Source of the DNA: Amphiduros pacificus
Lineage: Eukaryota > Annelida > Polychaeta > Phyllodocida > Hesionidae
NCBI GenBank assembly: GCA_949316495.1
Contig: OX439012.1
Span: 7,284,549-7,348,548, forward strand
Length of the DNA stretch: 64,000 nucleotides
Reading direction: 5' to 3'
The translations under genes and the position numbers were made by a program. Below the pieces are notes generated by a model. It did no database searches. It saw nothing but the letters and a program-made list of their open reading frames with translations, and was not told where the DNA came from. Shown here piece by piece: positions 11,473 to 23,254 of this stretch. Every line of letters starts with the position of its first letter. The stretch's first letter is position 1.

Positions 11473-13014
11473 AATATCTTGACTTGACTGTTTACTGGGT
11501 GCCCCTTGTCTGTGTATAGACATGTTTATATGAAGAGCCAGCCATGTTTCAGTACAATGGGCATTGCACTATTTGTGGGTTATTCTTGACCCATAAATAT
11601 TTTCAATCTTGGCTTATAAACAACAAATGGCCTGCATGGCTGACAGATAATGAGCTATGTCTGAATAATACACAATCTGAACATGTACCAAACTGCACAT
11701 TATTAACTGCATGGAGGGTGCAATCCTTTATCATTTGGTCATGTTTTAAGTGTGTCAACTGCCCGGAGAGTGCTGGCCTTGAACATATGGTCATGCATAT
11801 TTGGATTTTTTATATATTATATGTTTATGCATTTAAAAAAAAATTGTAATGTCAGCAAATTTTCAGTAATTTTAAGTAATTTCTTACATAAATCTAGACC
11901 ACTGACTGAGGGTACTCTTCTATTGAACGTGGTAGAATCAGATGGTTGAAGAAAGTGTTGAAATGTAAGCTGTCTTAGAATTGCAGAATAAAGAATACAA
12001 AGTCAGACACACATTGATGTACCTATGCAATATGAAAACGATCCAAACAACACCTGGCACTTTATCACACTAACAAGATTTTTGGTAAAGTGGTTACCAT
12101 GGCAACAGAAATCATCCAATCACAGCCATTATCGAACTTCTCTGAGATATTGATAAATACAATGTGCCTGTGCAAAATGACAACAATTTAAGCAATCCCT
12201 TTATCACACTAACACTATTTGCAGAGGAACTAACAAACTAATGAATGAGCTAACAAAGAGACAGCACCCAAATCTATGTCCCTCTCTTTGATTTCGTCCC
12301 AGACAATTACCAAATAGAGATTTGTAAATCATAATATCTTTTTAATCAACCCCAAGTTTAACTAAACTATGTGAAAAGGGAGGCTGTGCAAATCAAATCT
12401 ATGGAAGTTTTATTTATGCCAGCTGTATGGAGGGTGCTGGCCTGTTTGCATTAATAACAGGAGCTGCCTGGAGAGTGTTAACATTGAAGTATTAATTTTG
12501 AGGATGTGTTGCAAGATACAATATTACTAAACCACGAGAAAATCCTGGCATTTATTATATGTGATTTATTATATGTGATTTATATGAATTTGATGATCAA
12601 GTCAAGAAAAGGAATCTAGCCATGAAAATCTGTGACTGAATAAAGTCATATGCAAAGATTTCTTTGTGTGAGCAACATACTCCAGACCGGCTTGTGGCTA
12701 AAAGAAGTAAAAGTTACCATATGTGCATTTTGATCAGGCCAAAAAGAATTCATTAATAAGTTTTAACCTTATTTCCATTAACGTGCCCTAAAAAAGACAG
12801 GATGGGGCTAGATTTATATTTTTATTTCATTTTATTTTTTTAATGCTTTTTTTCATAAAAAGTGATCAAACATGTTGAAATTAGTTATCACAGAAGAGTA
12901 TAGACAATTTTATTAAGACCCATATTACAATGAATTTGTAAATTAATATTGGGTGATATATATACCTTTGACACCTCAAAAACAAGTGTGGTTTTAGGTC
13001 AAGGAGGCCCTTAA
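11473..13014. other. noncoding stretch with one RFX-like palindrome
   Basis: I recognise no gene here. The phrase gagggtgc...gccyggagagtg appears twice (about 11713-11775 and 12430-12478), suggesting an old internal repeat. A palindrome GTTACCATGGCAAC lies at 12093-12106. The 101-codon plus-strand frame starting at 11544 ends in an AT-rich run and matches nothing I know. Confidence 0.4.
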
Positions 13015-13971
13015 TACTGTATACAGAGAAAAATTCGCGCCTAGTTATTTTTGCGCCATCGCTGTTTTCGACAGGTTCGCACCGTTTTATTTTCACGAAT
13101 TTTGGATTTCTAGTACATAATATTATCATAAATTACACTTTGTTGGTCGAGAACAGAACTAAACCATTCATCCATTTCACATGCATTACGCAATACGAGG
13201 TTGTCATTTTAAAAAGCGGGAGTGACGGGGACAAGCTCTTATTTTTGGAGCGAAAACAAATGGAGTGTATCAACTCGCATTGAAAAATTTAATATATTGC
13301 GCAACGATGGATCCCTGGCTTCTCTTCGTGTTGCCGCACATCAAATTTACCGTGTTCCGCACATCGAAAACATAACACGATGTACGTGACGTCCTTGATC
13401 TTAGCGTCTTTGTGTATTTTAAGTCAAATATATTAATTATATCACTTTTAATTATTATCGTTTATAGCACTCCATCGACCGTAAATCATCGTGATAATAT
13501 TGGGTAAATACCTTTATTTATCATTTAAAACGCAATTAAAATCGTGTGAAAGCATTTCTGTCAAAAAGGGGAAGACACGACTCAAAGCAATGGAAACAAT
13601 GACGAAATGCAAAACTGTGAATGCTGATAATTGGAATCAGTGAGAACAAAGTCAAAACAAAGCGTTTCGAAATAATAGACGAAAAATATTGGTTAAATAC
13701 CTTTATTTATCGTTTAAAACGCAATTAAAATCGATCCGGTAAATTCTGTGGCAAATCTGCAAAGTCACGTGGCCAATCGATCCGCTACGTCACGGACATC
13801 GTATTTACGTTTTACTTTTACTTCTATGTCTATTAAAATTATTATTTAATTATATCGCACAATTCAATTCTGCCCCTCTTCAATTTCGCGTCCATTTCAT
13901 TTCACGAATGACGTCCTGGCGCGAACTAACACGAAAATAAAAAGGTCGCGAAAATTTGTCTGTATACAGTA
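13015..13971. mobile_element. TA-flanked inverted-repeat DNA transposon, non-autonomous
   Basis: The left end (TACTGTATACAGA at 13015) and the right end (TCTGTATACAGTA ending at 13971) are inverted copies. The similarity extends inward to the ttcgcg motif, about 25 bp with three mismatches. TA at both tips fits a Tc1/mariner-type target duplication. Secondary inverted similarity continues inside (gttcgcaccgttttatttt against aaataaaaaggtcgcg). The 957-bp interior has no transposase and contains a 45-bp direct repeat near 13503 and 13691. It also has CpG-containing stretches that are otherwise rare in this window. Confidence 0.8.
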
Positions 13972-14804
13972 ACCAAAATGCGGTCACTTTCAAGGACCAC
14001 CTTTGTGAACTGTGCGTGTTTAGCTCAAGTATAAGAGATCACACAGCTACACAGAGTTCATCCTAATCCTCACTTCTCACACTCTTGTTACATTCCCATA
14101 CTAGTATGCACTTTCGGTCCCAAAAAAAAAAAAAAAGATAAAATCTAAAAGGGATAATAAATTCCATGTAATCTGTTGTGATTTGAGAATCAACAAATAT
14201 TATGTTAGATCTGAGAAAATATATGATAAAAATCATAACTGACTGATGTGTCCCGATGTCTTGCAAGGAATGCCTTTTTTTTTAAACTGTGATTATCAAG
14301 GTGTAGAGAAAGTTTACAGGCCAAAGTTTTAGTTGCCTTTATTCTCTAAATTTACAAAAAACAGGCTTCCCCCCAATAGTCTTTCTTCTTCCTTGAAGCA
14401 GTTATATATATAGCAAGTCAGCATGAGGAATGTCAATTTGTGTTTTCATAACATATTTCACACTGGGCAACATAGTATGCATATAAACAGCCAGCTTTAT
14501 TTGGGCTTGTGAGTCATAGTTTTAAACAAAATGAATTATGATGCAATTTCAATGCTGAAACACCCTGATTAGACAATACATAATATTCTATCTTCTTCTC
14601 TGGAAAGTAAAAGTGTTGAATTGCAATTTAGCTGTCACTTCATATTTTTTCTCATAAAATTTGAAACTCATAAATATATATGAACATACATGTGCATATA
14701 ATACATATATGCTGACTGATCAAGATATATATCAAAAGTCCTGAGTTTAATAATACATTATTTATTGTGTATTGATCAATGGTGAGTTCAACTGATCAGT
14801 GACT

Positions 14805-14926
<122 letters not shown>

Positions 14927-14970
14927 CGTAATGTGTAAGTAAGGTTGTGTGGAAATGTTTTGATTCTCAC

Positions 14971-15119
14971 CTGTGAGTACATTCTACATTCCACTTTGGG
15001 TGTACACGGTAAGGCAAGCTTTGACGGATACGACTGGTGACACAAAGACCAGGATGTTGCTTCCAGTTACTCTTTCCAAACCCCACGATGTCCAGTTCCT
15101 CTAAGCACCTGCTAGCCAT
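14971..15119 (-). CDS. candidate first coding exon, unknown protein
   Basis: The minus strand reads an ATG in a fair context (GTTGGATGG) followed by 49 open codons: MASRCLEELDIVGFGKSNWK, then QHPGLCVTSRIRQSLPYRVH, then PKWNVECTH. A strong donor (CACAG then GTGAGAATC, intron starting at 14970) follows, and the exon ends in phase 2. Composition is GC-richer than its surroundings. The DNA just upstream (15130-15300) is unusually CpG-rich and would suit a promoter and 5' leader. I do not recognise the protein. Downstream exons would lie to the left and may include those at 3.6 and 1.2 kb. Confidence 0.45.
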
Positions 15120-15129
15120 CCAACCATGT

Positions 15130-15300
15130 GGTGATTCTTGTCACTAGATGTGCGGCATTCGCCCCCACTTTGAGCAGGGTTTCATTTGTGTCGCGCTTCG
15201 CTGAGCTTGACAGCGTTAATTCGCGAGTGATCCAGAGGTTCAGCCAGCCGTCACTGGGGTCAAGTTTGCCTCGTTACTGTCAGACCATTTCTGTTTATGG
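15130..15300 (-). promoter_or_regulatory. CpG-rich stretch upstream of the candidate exon
   Basis: In a window where CG dinucleotides are scarce, this stretch has a cluster of them (tgtgcggcattcgccc, gtcgcgcttcgctgag, aattcgcgagtgatcc). It lies directly 5' of the ATG of the candidate exon at 14971-15119. A promoter or 5' UTR role is inferred from position and composition only. Confidence 0.35.
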
Positions 15301-15475
15301 CTTTAGGTTATAGCCATCAAACTCCTGATGACATGTTATCTGATGGTTGTGATATGACTGGTCTGACACCTGGTGGCAACTTACTGTTACTAGTAGTGAT
15401 ATCTACTGTAAGGTTCTTTACAACTACAAATGTCTATGACCCTATGGTGACTATGAAACTGCTAAGTCCAGTACT

Positions 15476-16918
15476 AGATATCTCATAATTGACAGTTAAT
15501 ATCTCATATCCCATAAGAGATATCTCATATTTCAAAGTAGATATTTCATATTTCACAGTAGACATCTCATATTTCACAGTAGATATCTCATATTTCACAG
15601 CAGATATCTCACATTTAAGAGTAGATATCTCATATTTCACAGTAGATATCTCAAATCTCACAGTAGATATCTCATATTTCACAGCAGATATCTCACATTT
15701 CACAGTAGATATCTCATATTTCACAGCAGATATCTCACATTTGACAGCAGATATCTCACATTTCACAGTAGACATCTCATATTTCACAGCAGATATCTCA
15801 CATTTCACAGCAGATATCTCATATTTCACAGTAGATATCTCACATTTAAGATCTCATATTTCACAGTAGATATCTCATATTTCACAGCAGATATCTCACA
15901 TTTCACAGTAGATATCTCATATTTCAAAGTAGATATCTCACATTTCACAGCAGATATCTCACATTTCACATTAGACATCTCATATTTAAGAGTAGATATC
16001 TCACATTTCACAGTAGATATCTCATATTTCACAGTAGATATCTCATATCTCACAGCAGATATCTCACATTTAAGAGTAGATATCTCATATTTAAGAGTAG
16101 ATACCTCATATTTCACAGCAGATTTCTCATATTTCACAGTAGATATCTCACATTTCACAGTAGATATCTCATATTTCACAGTAGATATCTCACATTTCAC
16201 AGCAGATATCTCACATTTCACAGCAGATATCTCATATTTCAAAGTAGATATCTCATATTTCACAGCAGATATCTCACATTTCACATTAGACATCTCATAT
16301 TTAAGAGTAGATATCTCATATTTCACAGCAGATATCTCACATTTCACAGCAGATATCTCATATTTCAAAGTAGATATCTCATATTTCACAGCAGATATCT
16401 CACATTTCACATTAGACATCTCATATTTAAGAGTAGATATCTCACATTTCACAGTAGATATCTCATATTTCACAGTAGATATCTCATATCTCACAGCAGA
16501 TATCTCACATTTAAGAGTAGATATCTCATATTTAAGAGTAGATACCTCATATTTCACAGCAGATTTCTCATATTTCACAGTAGATATCTCACATTTCACA
16601 GTAGATATCTCATATTTCACAGTAGATATCTCACATTTCACAGCAGATATCTCACATTTCACAGTAGATATCTCATATTTCACAGCAGATATCTCACATT
16701 TAAGAGTAGATATCTCATATTTAAGAGTAGATACCTCATATTTCACAGCAGATATCTCATATTTCACAGCAGATATCTCACATTTCACAGCAGATATCTC
16801 ACATTTCACAGTAGATATCTCATATTTTACAGCAGATATCTCATATTTCACAGCAGATATCTCACATTTGACAGCAGATATCTCACATTTTACAGCAGAT
16901 ATCTCACATTTCACAGGT
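15476..16918. repeat. 21-bp minisatellite, about 68 copies
   Basis: The unit is agatatctca(t/c)atttcacag with alternatives such as ttaagag in place of ttcacag. Variants are not random: a block containing catttcacattagacatctc recurs near 15960, 16270 and 16400, and a longer stretch around 16055-16160 is repeated at 16480-16580. Whole segments were therefore duplicated after the units had diverged. As 21 is a multiple of three, the minus strand carries 386 codons of seven-residue repeats (KYEISTV type) and the plus strand an equivalent. I treat these as non-coding. Confidence 0.95.
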
Positions 16919-17039
16919 ATATCTTCATAGTTGGATGCAGGAATGTATATTTGTGTGTGTTTGTATGTGTGGCACTTCACATTCAACAGTTTTGAAATTA
17001 AGACCAGTCAGTTTTGAAAATAATGGACATGGGAAGGGC

Positions 17040-17545
17040 GTCAAATCCACCACTGGCAATGAACGGAAGAACATCAACATCAACCAATGGCAATGAATAG
17101 GAAGGACGTCAACATCCACCACGAGCAATGGACAGGAAGGACGTCAACATCCACCACCGGCAATGGACAGGAAGTACGTCAACATCCACCACCGGCAACG
17201 GATGGGAAGGACTTCAACATCCACCACTGGCAATGAACGGGAAGGACGTCAACATCCACCACCGGTGGTGGATGGGAAGGACTTCAACATCCACCACCGG
17301 TAATGAACGGGAAGGACGTCAACATCCACCACTGGCAATGGACAGAAAGGACGTCAACATCCACCACTGGCAATGAACGTGAAGGGCGTCAACATCCACC
17401 ACTGGCAATGAACGGGAAGGACATCAACATCCACCACCGGCAACGGATGGGAAGGACGTCAACATCCATCACTGGCAATGGACAGGAAGGATGTCAACAT
17501 CCACCACTGGCAATGGACAGGAAGGACGTCAACATCCACCACTAA
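17040..17545. repeat. 36-bp minisatellite derived from a transposon end
   Basis: About 14 units of 36 bp contain ggaaggacgtcaacatccac followed by caccggcaatggacag. The same words make up the terminal part of the piggyBac-like MITEs at 24584-24901 and 63593-63909 (ggaaggacggcaacgtcc, ccaccaccggtaacgg). The array is followed directly by sequence matching the other part of that MITE (17546-17590). The plus-strand open frames rich in the word NIHH are repeat artefacts. Confidence 0.9.
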
Positions 17546-17600
17546 CCAAAAAATTGGTTAGTCCTGCCAATGAACAAAATTAAATAAGGCTTGGGGTTCA
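17546..17600. mobile_element. relic of the piggyBac-like MITE
   Basis: The phrase aaaaattggttagtcctgcc followed by aatgaacaaaatt matches 63849-63886 of the intact MITE copy (aaaaattggttagtccagcc, aatcaacaaaat). It shows that the neighbouring 36-bp array grew within or from a copy of that element. Confidence 0.75.
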
Positions 17601-17611
17601 GACCAAGCGTT

Positions 17612-17740
17612 TTCAGTTTCCGCTCATCATGACAAGTTATTTTCTGTCTCCACTCCTCATGACAAGTCATTTTCACTCTCTGCTCATAATGACAAGAAAA
17701 TTTTTTTTGATTCCGCTCATGATGCCAAGACATGACATAA
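17612..17740. repeat. short minisatellite, about 36-bp unit, 4 copies
   Basis: Four units share cgctcat(c/g)atgacaag followed by a T-rich stretch. They begin near 17620 and end near 17732. Confidence 0.7.
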
Positions 17741-17848
17741 GATCCCTTATAATACACTGAAATTGTAAAATGGTGTTTTTACGACCCTTTCAGCAACTAT
17801 GGCTATATCAGGTCGACTTTCGAGCTTTTTAACCAGGGTGAAAGTAAA

Positions 17849-17949
17849 ACTGCCGGCAGTGGGAGTCGAACCCACCACCTCCCGTCCTCCACTTATATTA
17901 CCATTAAAGGCACAGATCCTACACTCTACCAACTGTGCTAGTGGGGCCG
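17849..17949 (-). mobile_element. tRNA-headed SINE, second family (SINE-2)
   Basis: On the minus strand the element starts CCGGCCCCACTAGCACAG with a box A (agcacagttggtagag) and has a box B (gtgggttcgactccca). An insert of about 35 bases between them (ccattaatggtaatataag type) is too long for a functional tRNA. Related heads lie at 44566-44640 and 62222-62275. The 3' limit is unclear; the body may extend left to about 17760. Confidence 0.75.
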
Positions 17950-18109
17950 GTGATAATACACTGAGCACACAACGATAAACAAGAAACATATATCACAACA
18001 TCAATAAACTAAAAAGCAATAAAACATACCCTTCATTTGAAAGTCCACATATATTGTCGCTTAAAATAAATAAAAGTGAAATCAATCATTAAACCATACT
18101 GCAAATAGT

Positions 18110-18330
18110 GTATTTCCCTCAAGAGTTAAACTATTTCTGACCTCATTGATATGATTAAGCTGTAAGTCTATGGAGCTTACCCCGATTATCGGTCCATGGC
18201 GGCCATGTTTTGGCTCAATAATTCTGCTTACACGGTCAGATGTCGATTTTGTTTGAGAAGTGATTTGTGAGTGCGTGGTAGAGTAAGAAGATTTTGCCTT
18301 TTTTTTGCCTTGGGATTTTGCAAACTTATG
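18110..18330 (-). repeat. dispersed repeat, paired with 40465-40655
   Basis: This minus-strand block matches the plus strand at 40465-40655: aaaatcttcttactctacac, ctcacaaatcacttctcaaa, catggccgccatggaccgat and cttacagcttaatcat occur in the same order. The 121-codon open frame covering 18082-18447 is therefore probably repeat sequence. The other copy is not open in the same frame beyond the first part. Confidence 0.8.
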
Positions 18331-18842
18331 CGAGCTTGATTTTTTAAAATCAACACTTGTTCTCAGTTTTATCACAAGAACCTGTTGGCTCTCAATTTTT
18401 GTTTGTGACACATCAGCCACAATGCAGTCGGCCATTTGTGTGTCCATAAAAAGTCACATCTTGTCATTTTTAACCCTCTCTGCTCAATATCAAGATCAAG
18501 TTGAATTATTCATAAATATGTAAATAAATCGACTGGGTTAAATTCCCAATACCAATAGGATGAAGGCCTTCACAAGACCCAAAATTTCATTGTCTTTGAA
18601 TAGCTATCAATGAGACAGACAAACTCACAAACACAATTATGTTGAAATACATAACCAGCTGAGGGGTAAAAATCAAGGATTATGGATCTAGCTCATTTCA
18701 AAAATTTTCTCCTCTAAAATATGCTCTACAAGGAATATCTAATGAGATTTGTATTTTTTCTTTGATTTATATTAACCAAAAGAAGTAAACATCTAAGTAT
18801 TCTTAATTATAAGCACAAATTTGAGTCATTCAAGAAACTTAC

Positions 18843-19156
18843 CGAGACCTTGAGATGGGTGTTTTTGGTTTGCCTTGTCCCATATCTTCGCTTACGATAT
18901 CCATGTCGGCCATCTCTGCTTCGACCTCAGACATACTACTGCTGGAGTGTTCTCTTCGAGAGTTTCTCCGTAATTCCTTTTCTTGCAGGAAGTCTTGATA
19001 GGCGGGTTGCGGAGAATCGTCTGTGGTAAATCTGGCCAATTGAGGCGAAGGTTGTGACGTGTTCTTGGGAAGCTTTGGCGGGTCACTGGACTTTGTGGTT
19101 TGTTCCTTTGTAGGCGTCAAACCTTGGATGTCTGATCGGTTAATCATAGGATCCAT
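18843..19156 (-). CDS. candidate N-terminal coding exon, unknown protein
   Basis: An ATG in good context (GGCGATGG) opens 104 codons on the minus strand: MDPMINRSDIQGLTPTKEQT at the start, a Ser/Pro-rich middle, the charged stretch YQDFLQEKELRRNSRREHSS (about residues 53-72), an acidic Met-rich patch (MADMDIVSEDMGQG), and PKTPISRS at the end. A strong donor follows (TCTCG then GTAAGTTTC, intron starting at 18842), leaving phase 2. The peptide is hydrophilic and low in predicted fold, like an unstructured N-terminus. An acceptor-like ttttaag just upstream suggests a further 5' UTR exon. I do not recognise the family and see no certain partner exon to the left. Confidence 0.6.
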
Positions 19157-19639
19157 CGCCTCTCCTTAAAATAGTACACCACGCAATGTTGACACTGAAA
19201 ATATACACCTTATTATATAACGATTCATTAATGTTCTAAATTAGATCATCCCACATTCCAAACATAGAAATATTTCTTTTACATATCCTTACTCAATTGC
19301 CATGAGGAAAAAAATATTATGTATTAGAATACATTTTGTACTACGCTGACTTCCTGACAACAGTGCAAATATTACTTCTACTAATGATATTTGCAGTTTC
19401 CCGCCTCACGAGGTGGTAATAAACAACACGATCCATTAATAGGAGCCAATACTATGTGGTCACATGTAAACCTGTCCAAATAAGGTGACTGCAGCCAATG
19501 TATGATGGTATCTGGTCACGCAGGTAATTGTTGCAGTGCATTATTTAATAATAATAAATAATAATAATAAATGACTTGTATGGCGCTATTCCAGACTAGG
19601 CCTGCTCATGGCGCTTTATTTGGCCTTACACCAAAACTT
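19157..19639. other. noncoding stretch upstream of the candidate exon
   Basis: This stretch holds AT-rich unique DNA, a phrase of the tcacgcag/gaccatatg repeat type near 19455-19530, and a short ATA-rich run at 19546-19571. The run is followed by cttgtatggcgctattcc, which looks like the end of a retroposon. No gene is recognised. Confidence 0.4.
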
Positions 19640-20812
19640 GATCAGGCCTGTATAAAGATATATTGATTGGTGCTGTAATATTAAGATATATTGATTGGTG
19701 CTGATATATCTTAAGATATATTGGCTGGTCACAGATTTACAAGGACAACGGGTTAACCCTTTTGGCATGGGTCTCAGCTCATGTGGGAAATTGTATCATG
19801 AGTTCAATCTCGACACGGCCGGGGTTCAAACCCACGACCTTTGGATCACCATAGAGGAACTGGTGTAAGCTGGCGCTCAAGCCAACTGCGCCACGGCCCG
19901 TGGCTATACAGATGTATGCATCATTAAGATATATTGATTGGTGCTGCATCATTAAGATATATTGATTGGTGCTGCATCATTAAGATATATTGATTGGTGC
20001 TGCATCATTAAGATATACTGATTGGTGCTGCATCATTAAGATATACTGATTGGTACTGCATCATTAAGATATGTTGATTGGTACTGCATCATTAAGATAT
20101 ATTGATTGGTGCTGCATCATTAAGATATACTGATTGGTACTGCATCATTAAGATATACTGATTGGCACTGCATCATTTAGATATGTTGATTGGTACTGCA
20201 TCATTAAGATATACTGATTGGTACTGCATCATTAAGATATGTTGATTGGTACTGCATCATTAAGATATACTGATTGGTACTGCATCATTTAGATATGTTG
20301 ATTGGTGCTGCATCATTTAGATATGTTGATTGGTACTGCATCATTAAGATATACTGATTGGCACTGCATCATTTAGATATGTTGATTGGTACTGCATCAT
20401 TAAGATATACTGATTGGTACTGCATCATTAAGATATACTGATTGGTACTGCATCATTAAGATATGTTGATTGGTACTGCATCATTAAGATATACTGATTG
20501 GTGCTGCATCATTAAGATATATTGATTGGTGCTGCATCATTAAGATATACTGATTGATACTGCATCATTAAGATATACTGATTGGTACTGCATCATTAAG
20601 ATATACTGATTGGTACTGCATCATTAAGATATACAGATTGGTGCTGCATCATTAAGATATATTGATTGGTACTGCATCATTAAGATATACTGATTGGTGC
20701 TGCATCATTAAGATATATTGATTGGTGCTGCATCATTAAGACATATTGATTGGTACTGCATCATTAAGATATACTGATTGGTACTGCATCATTAAGATAT
20801 GTACAGATGTAT
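19640..20812. repeat. 28-bp minisatellite, about 35 copies, split by a SINE
   Basis: The unit is tgcatcattaagatatactg followed by attggtac or close variants. Two or three copies lie at 19640-19725, then a SINE fragment (19728-19906), then the main array from 19921 to 20812. Common variants (tatattg/tatactg/tatgttg, ggtgc/ggtac/ggcac) are intermixed. A sister array of the same unit lies at 23255-23820. Despite the CRISPR-like unit length there are no spacers. Confidence 0.93.
19728..19906 (-). mobile_element. SINE-1 fragment inside the 28-bp array
   Basis: The minus strand shows the tRNA-like head (box A phrase gcgcagttggcttgagcgcc, box B gtgggtttgaaccccgg) and the first part of the body. It is cut off at the cacagatttacaaggac segment, so the core and tail are missing. 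Satellite units abut it on both sides. Confidence 0.85.
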
Positions 20813-21149
20813 GCATCATTACGATATGTATACAAACATATTGAATTTAGTCTGGTGTGTGTTATTACTTCACAACTCAGGACTTTAATAATAATATTAT
20901 TAAGTATCAATAATATGAATAGGAATGAAAAAGTCAATAATTAATTCATACGCAGCATCTGCTGCATCTTGGGCTAATTGGAAAGAAAAAGATGAAATAT
21001 TAAGAAAGGTGGAAGGGACACAGCATAAATTTCTTTTATTATTAGTCAAAATAGCCAAAAACTGGTATTTCAAGCAGTACAGAGGGAGGAGCTTACAAAT
21101 AGGTAACAGCAGTATTCAACTTGATCATATTAGCATAATTTATGATGTT
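20813..21149. other. noncoding stretch
   Basis: AT-rich DNA. An 80-codon plus-strand frame (20925-21167) contains NSYAASAASWANWKEKDEIL but has no splice sites or family match that I can see. Confidence 0.3.
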
Positions 21150-21830
<681 letters not shown>

Positions 21831-21839
21831 CACAATGTA

Positions 21840-22395
21840 TCATCAGGCAGAGAAAAACATCTGTGATGATACTGCATGACCTTATACAGTCAAGCAAAAC
21901 ATGATCGTATGAAGTCACGCAGTGTCATCAAGTGACCATATTTAAGTATGTGCAGACGCCACACAACAACTGTGTGAGACCATATGAAGTCAGTCATGGT
22001 TGTTGCTTGACCTGTCCTGTTTATGCATGACCATATAGATGTCTGGCCCTAACTGATTGGCCTACGTCAATGGTAAGGTTCTTACTGATCCAGTCCTTGC
22101 CATTTATATGTATGCCAGAATCAAATATGTGCTCTGTTCCCGGTGACTGGCTCTTTCAACAGTTCTCTTATTCAACCGTTCCCCTGATCAACTGTAACCT
22201 GTTCGATCGTTAACTTTTTCAAAAACATATGATCAACTGATGGGTCAGACTCAGCTGTTGTGTGGCTCCACCTGGTTGTGACATTATTATCACATATTAT
22301 GATCATGTGATCCCAATGGGGACTGGCTGTTTCATTTGACTGTTCTTCTTTTTGACCGTTCCCCTGTTCGACGACTGTAACCTGTTCTACCATAT
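21840..22395. repeat. degenerate CRE-like and paired direct repeats
   Basis: From 21860 to 22060 phrases of the type tgaccatatgaagtcacgca recur, related to 7560-7750 and 19455-19530. A block beginning gactggct (22145) is repeated at about 22321: caaccgttcccctgatcaac and the later gaccgttcccctgttcgac are followed in both by tgtaacctgttc. Confidence 0.65.
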
Positions 22396-22904
22396 TATAT
22401 CAATTAATTTGCCCACTTTCTCCTTTTTCTTTTCAGCATAAATTGGCACTCAGGGTCAATTAGCCTTATGGAAGGATATTCTGTGAGTTTTGAGCCGTTA
22501 CAGATGTCCACCTCTTGTGAGGTCTGCTTTTCTAGCCATGGCAGAAGTGGCGGATAGCATAGTCAAATACACCAGAGCCAAACAGGAGAACTGTCAAAAA
22601 TGCCACTAACCTCCCAATGTATGATCTCAATTGGCAGAAATCCCCAAGAGATGTTTCACTCCTTTTTATGATATGAACATTGGCTTGTGAATGTGTCCAT
22701 TTTGCATTTGTTTACACATCACAACAATAAACCAATAAACATACCTTGAACTCAAGTGCTGTCTGGGCAAGATGGCTTTATTGAACCAATAAAGTCCCTC
22801 TTCAGGACAAAATCCATTTATAAGTTTGCAAAAAAAGCTAAATTAACAATTCCACACACAACAAGAGATGATAAACGGTGTTTTAGTAAAAGGGAATGTA
22901 ATTC
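22396..22904. other. noncoding stretch
   Basis: This is unique-looking AT-rich DNA with a moderately GC-rich patch at 22500-22600. I found no convincing exon: the patch has stops in all frames within short distances or no splice sites. Confidence 0.35.
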
Positions 22905-23095
22905 AGGGTATTATGTAAAATTACATAATTCAGGGTATTATGTAATAATACATAATTCAGGGTATTATGTATCAATACATAATTCAGGGTATTACCGGTA
23001 TGTTCTATTATATACTTCAGGCTATTATGTATTGTTATATACTTTAGGGTATTATGCAGTATTACATACTTTAGGGTATTATGTAATATTGTATA
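22905..23095. repeat. minisatellite of palindromic units
   Basis: Seven or eight units of 24-28 bp contain cataattcagggtattatgt. Each junction reads as an imperfect palindrome (ttatgtaataatacataa type), so the array could fold into a series of small hairpins. One unit carries taccggta. Confidence 0.85.
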
Positions 23096-23254
23096 ATACT
23101 TTGCCCTTGATCACCATTTTCATGTGATCAGGGAAAATAATTAAGAGTTTATACCACTGTTATAACATGGTTGTGTATTTGTGTATTGGTTTTTCAGCTT
23201 CACCTGCTGATTACGATCTTTTGGCAGAACACTATTGGTGCTACACCATTAAAA

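Noticed and set aside
15826-16986. 386-codon minus-strand frame as a gene
   Set aside because: It is the translation of the 21-bp minisatellite, and both strands are open for the same arithmetic reason.
18082-18447. 121-codon minus-strand frame as a host exon
   Set aside because: Most of it matches a second, diverged copy at 40465-40655, so it is more likely dispersed repeat.
19640-20812. 28-bp repeats that look like a CRISPR array
   Set aside because: The units are head to tail with no spacers, and the setting is animal nuclear DNA with spliced genes.
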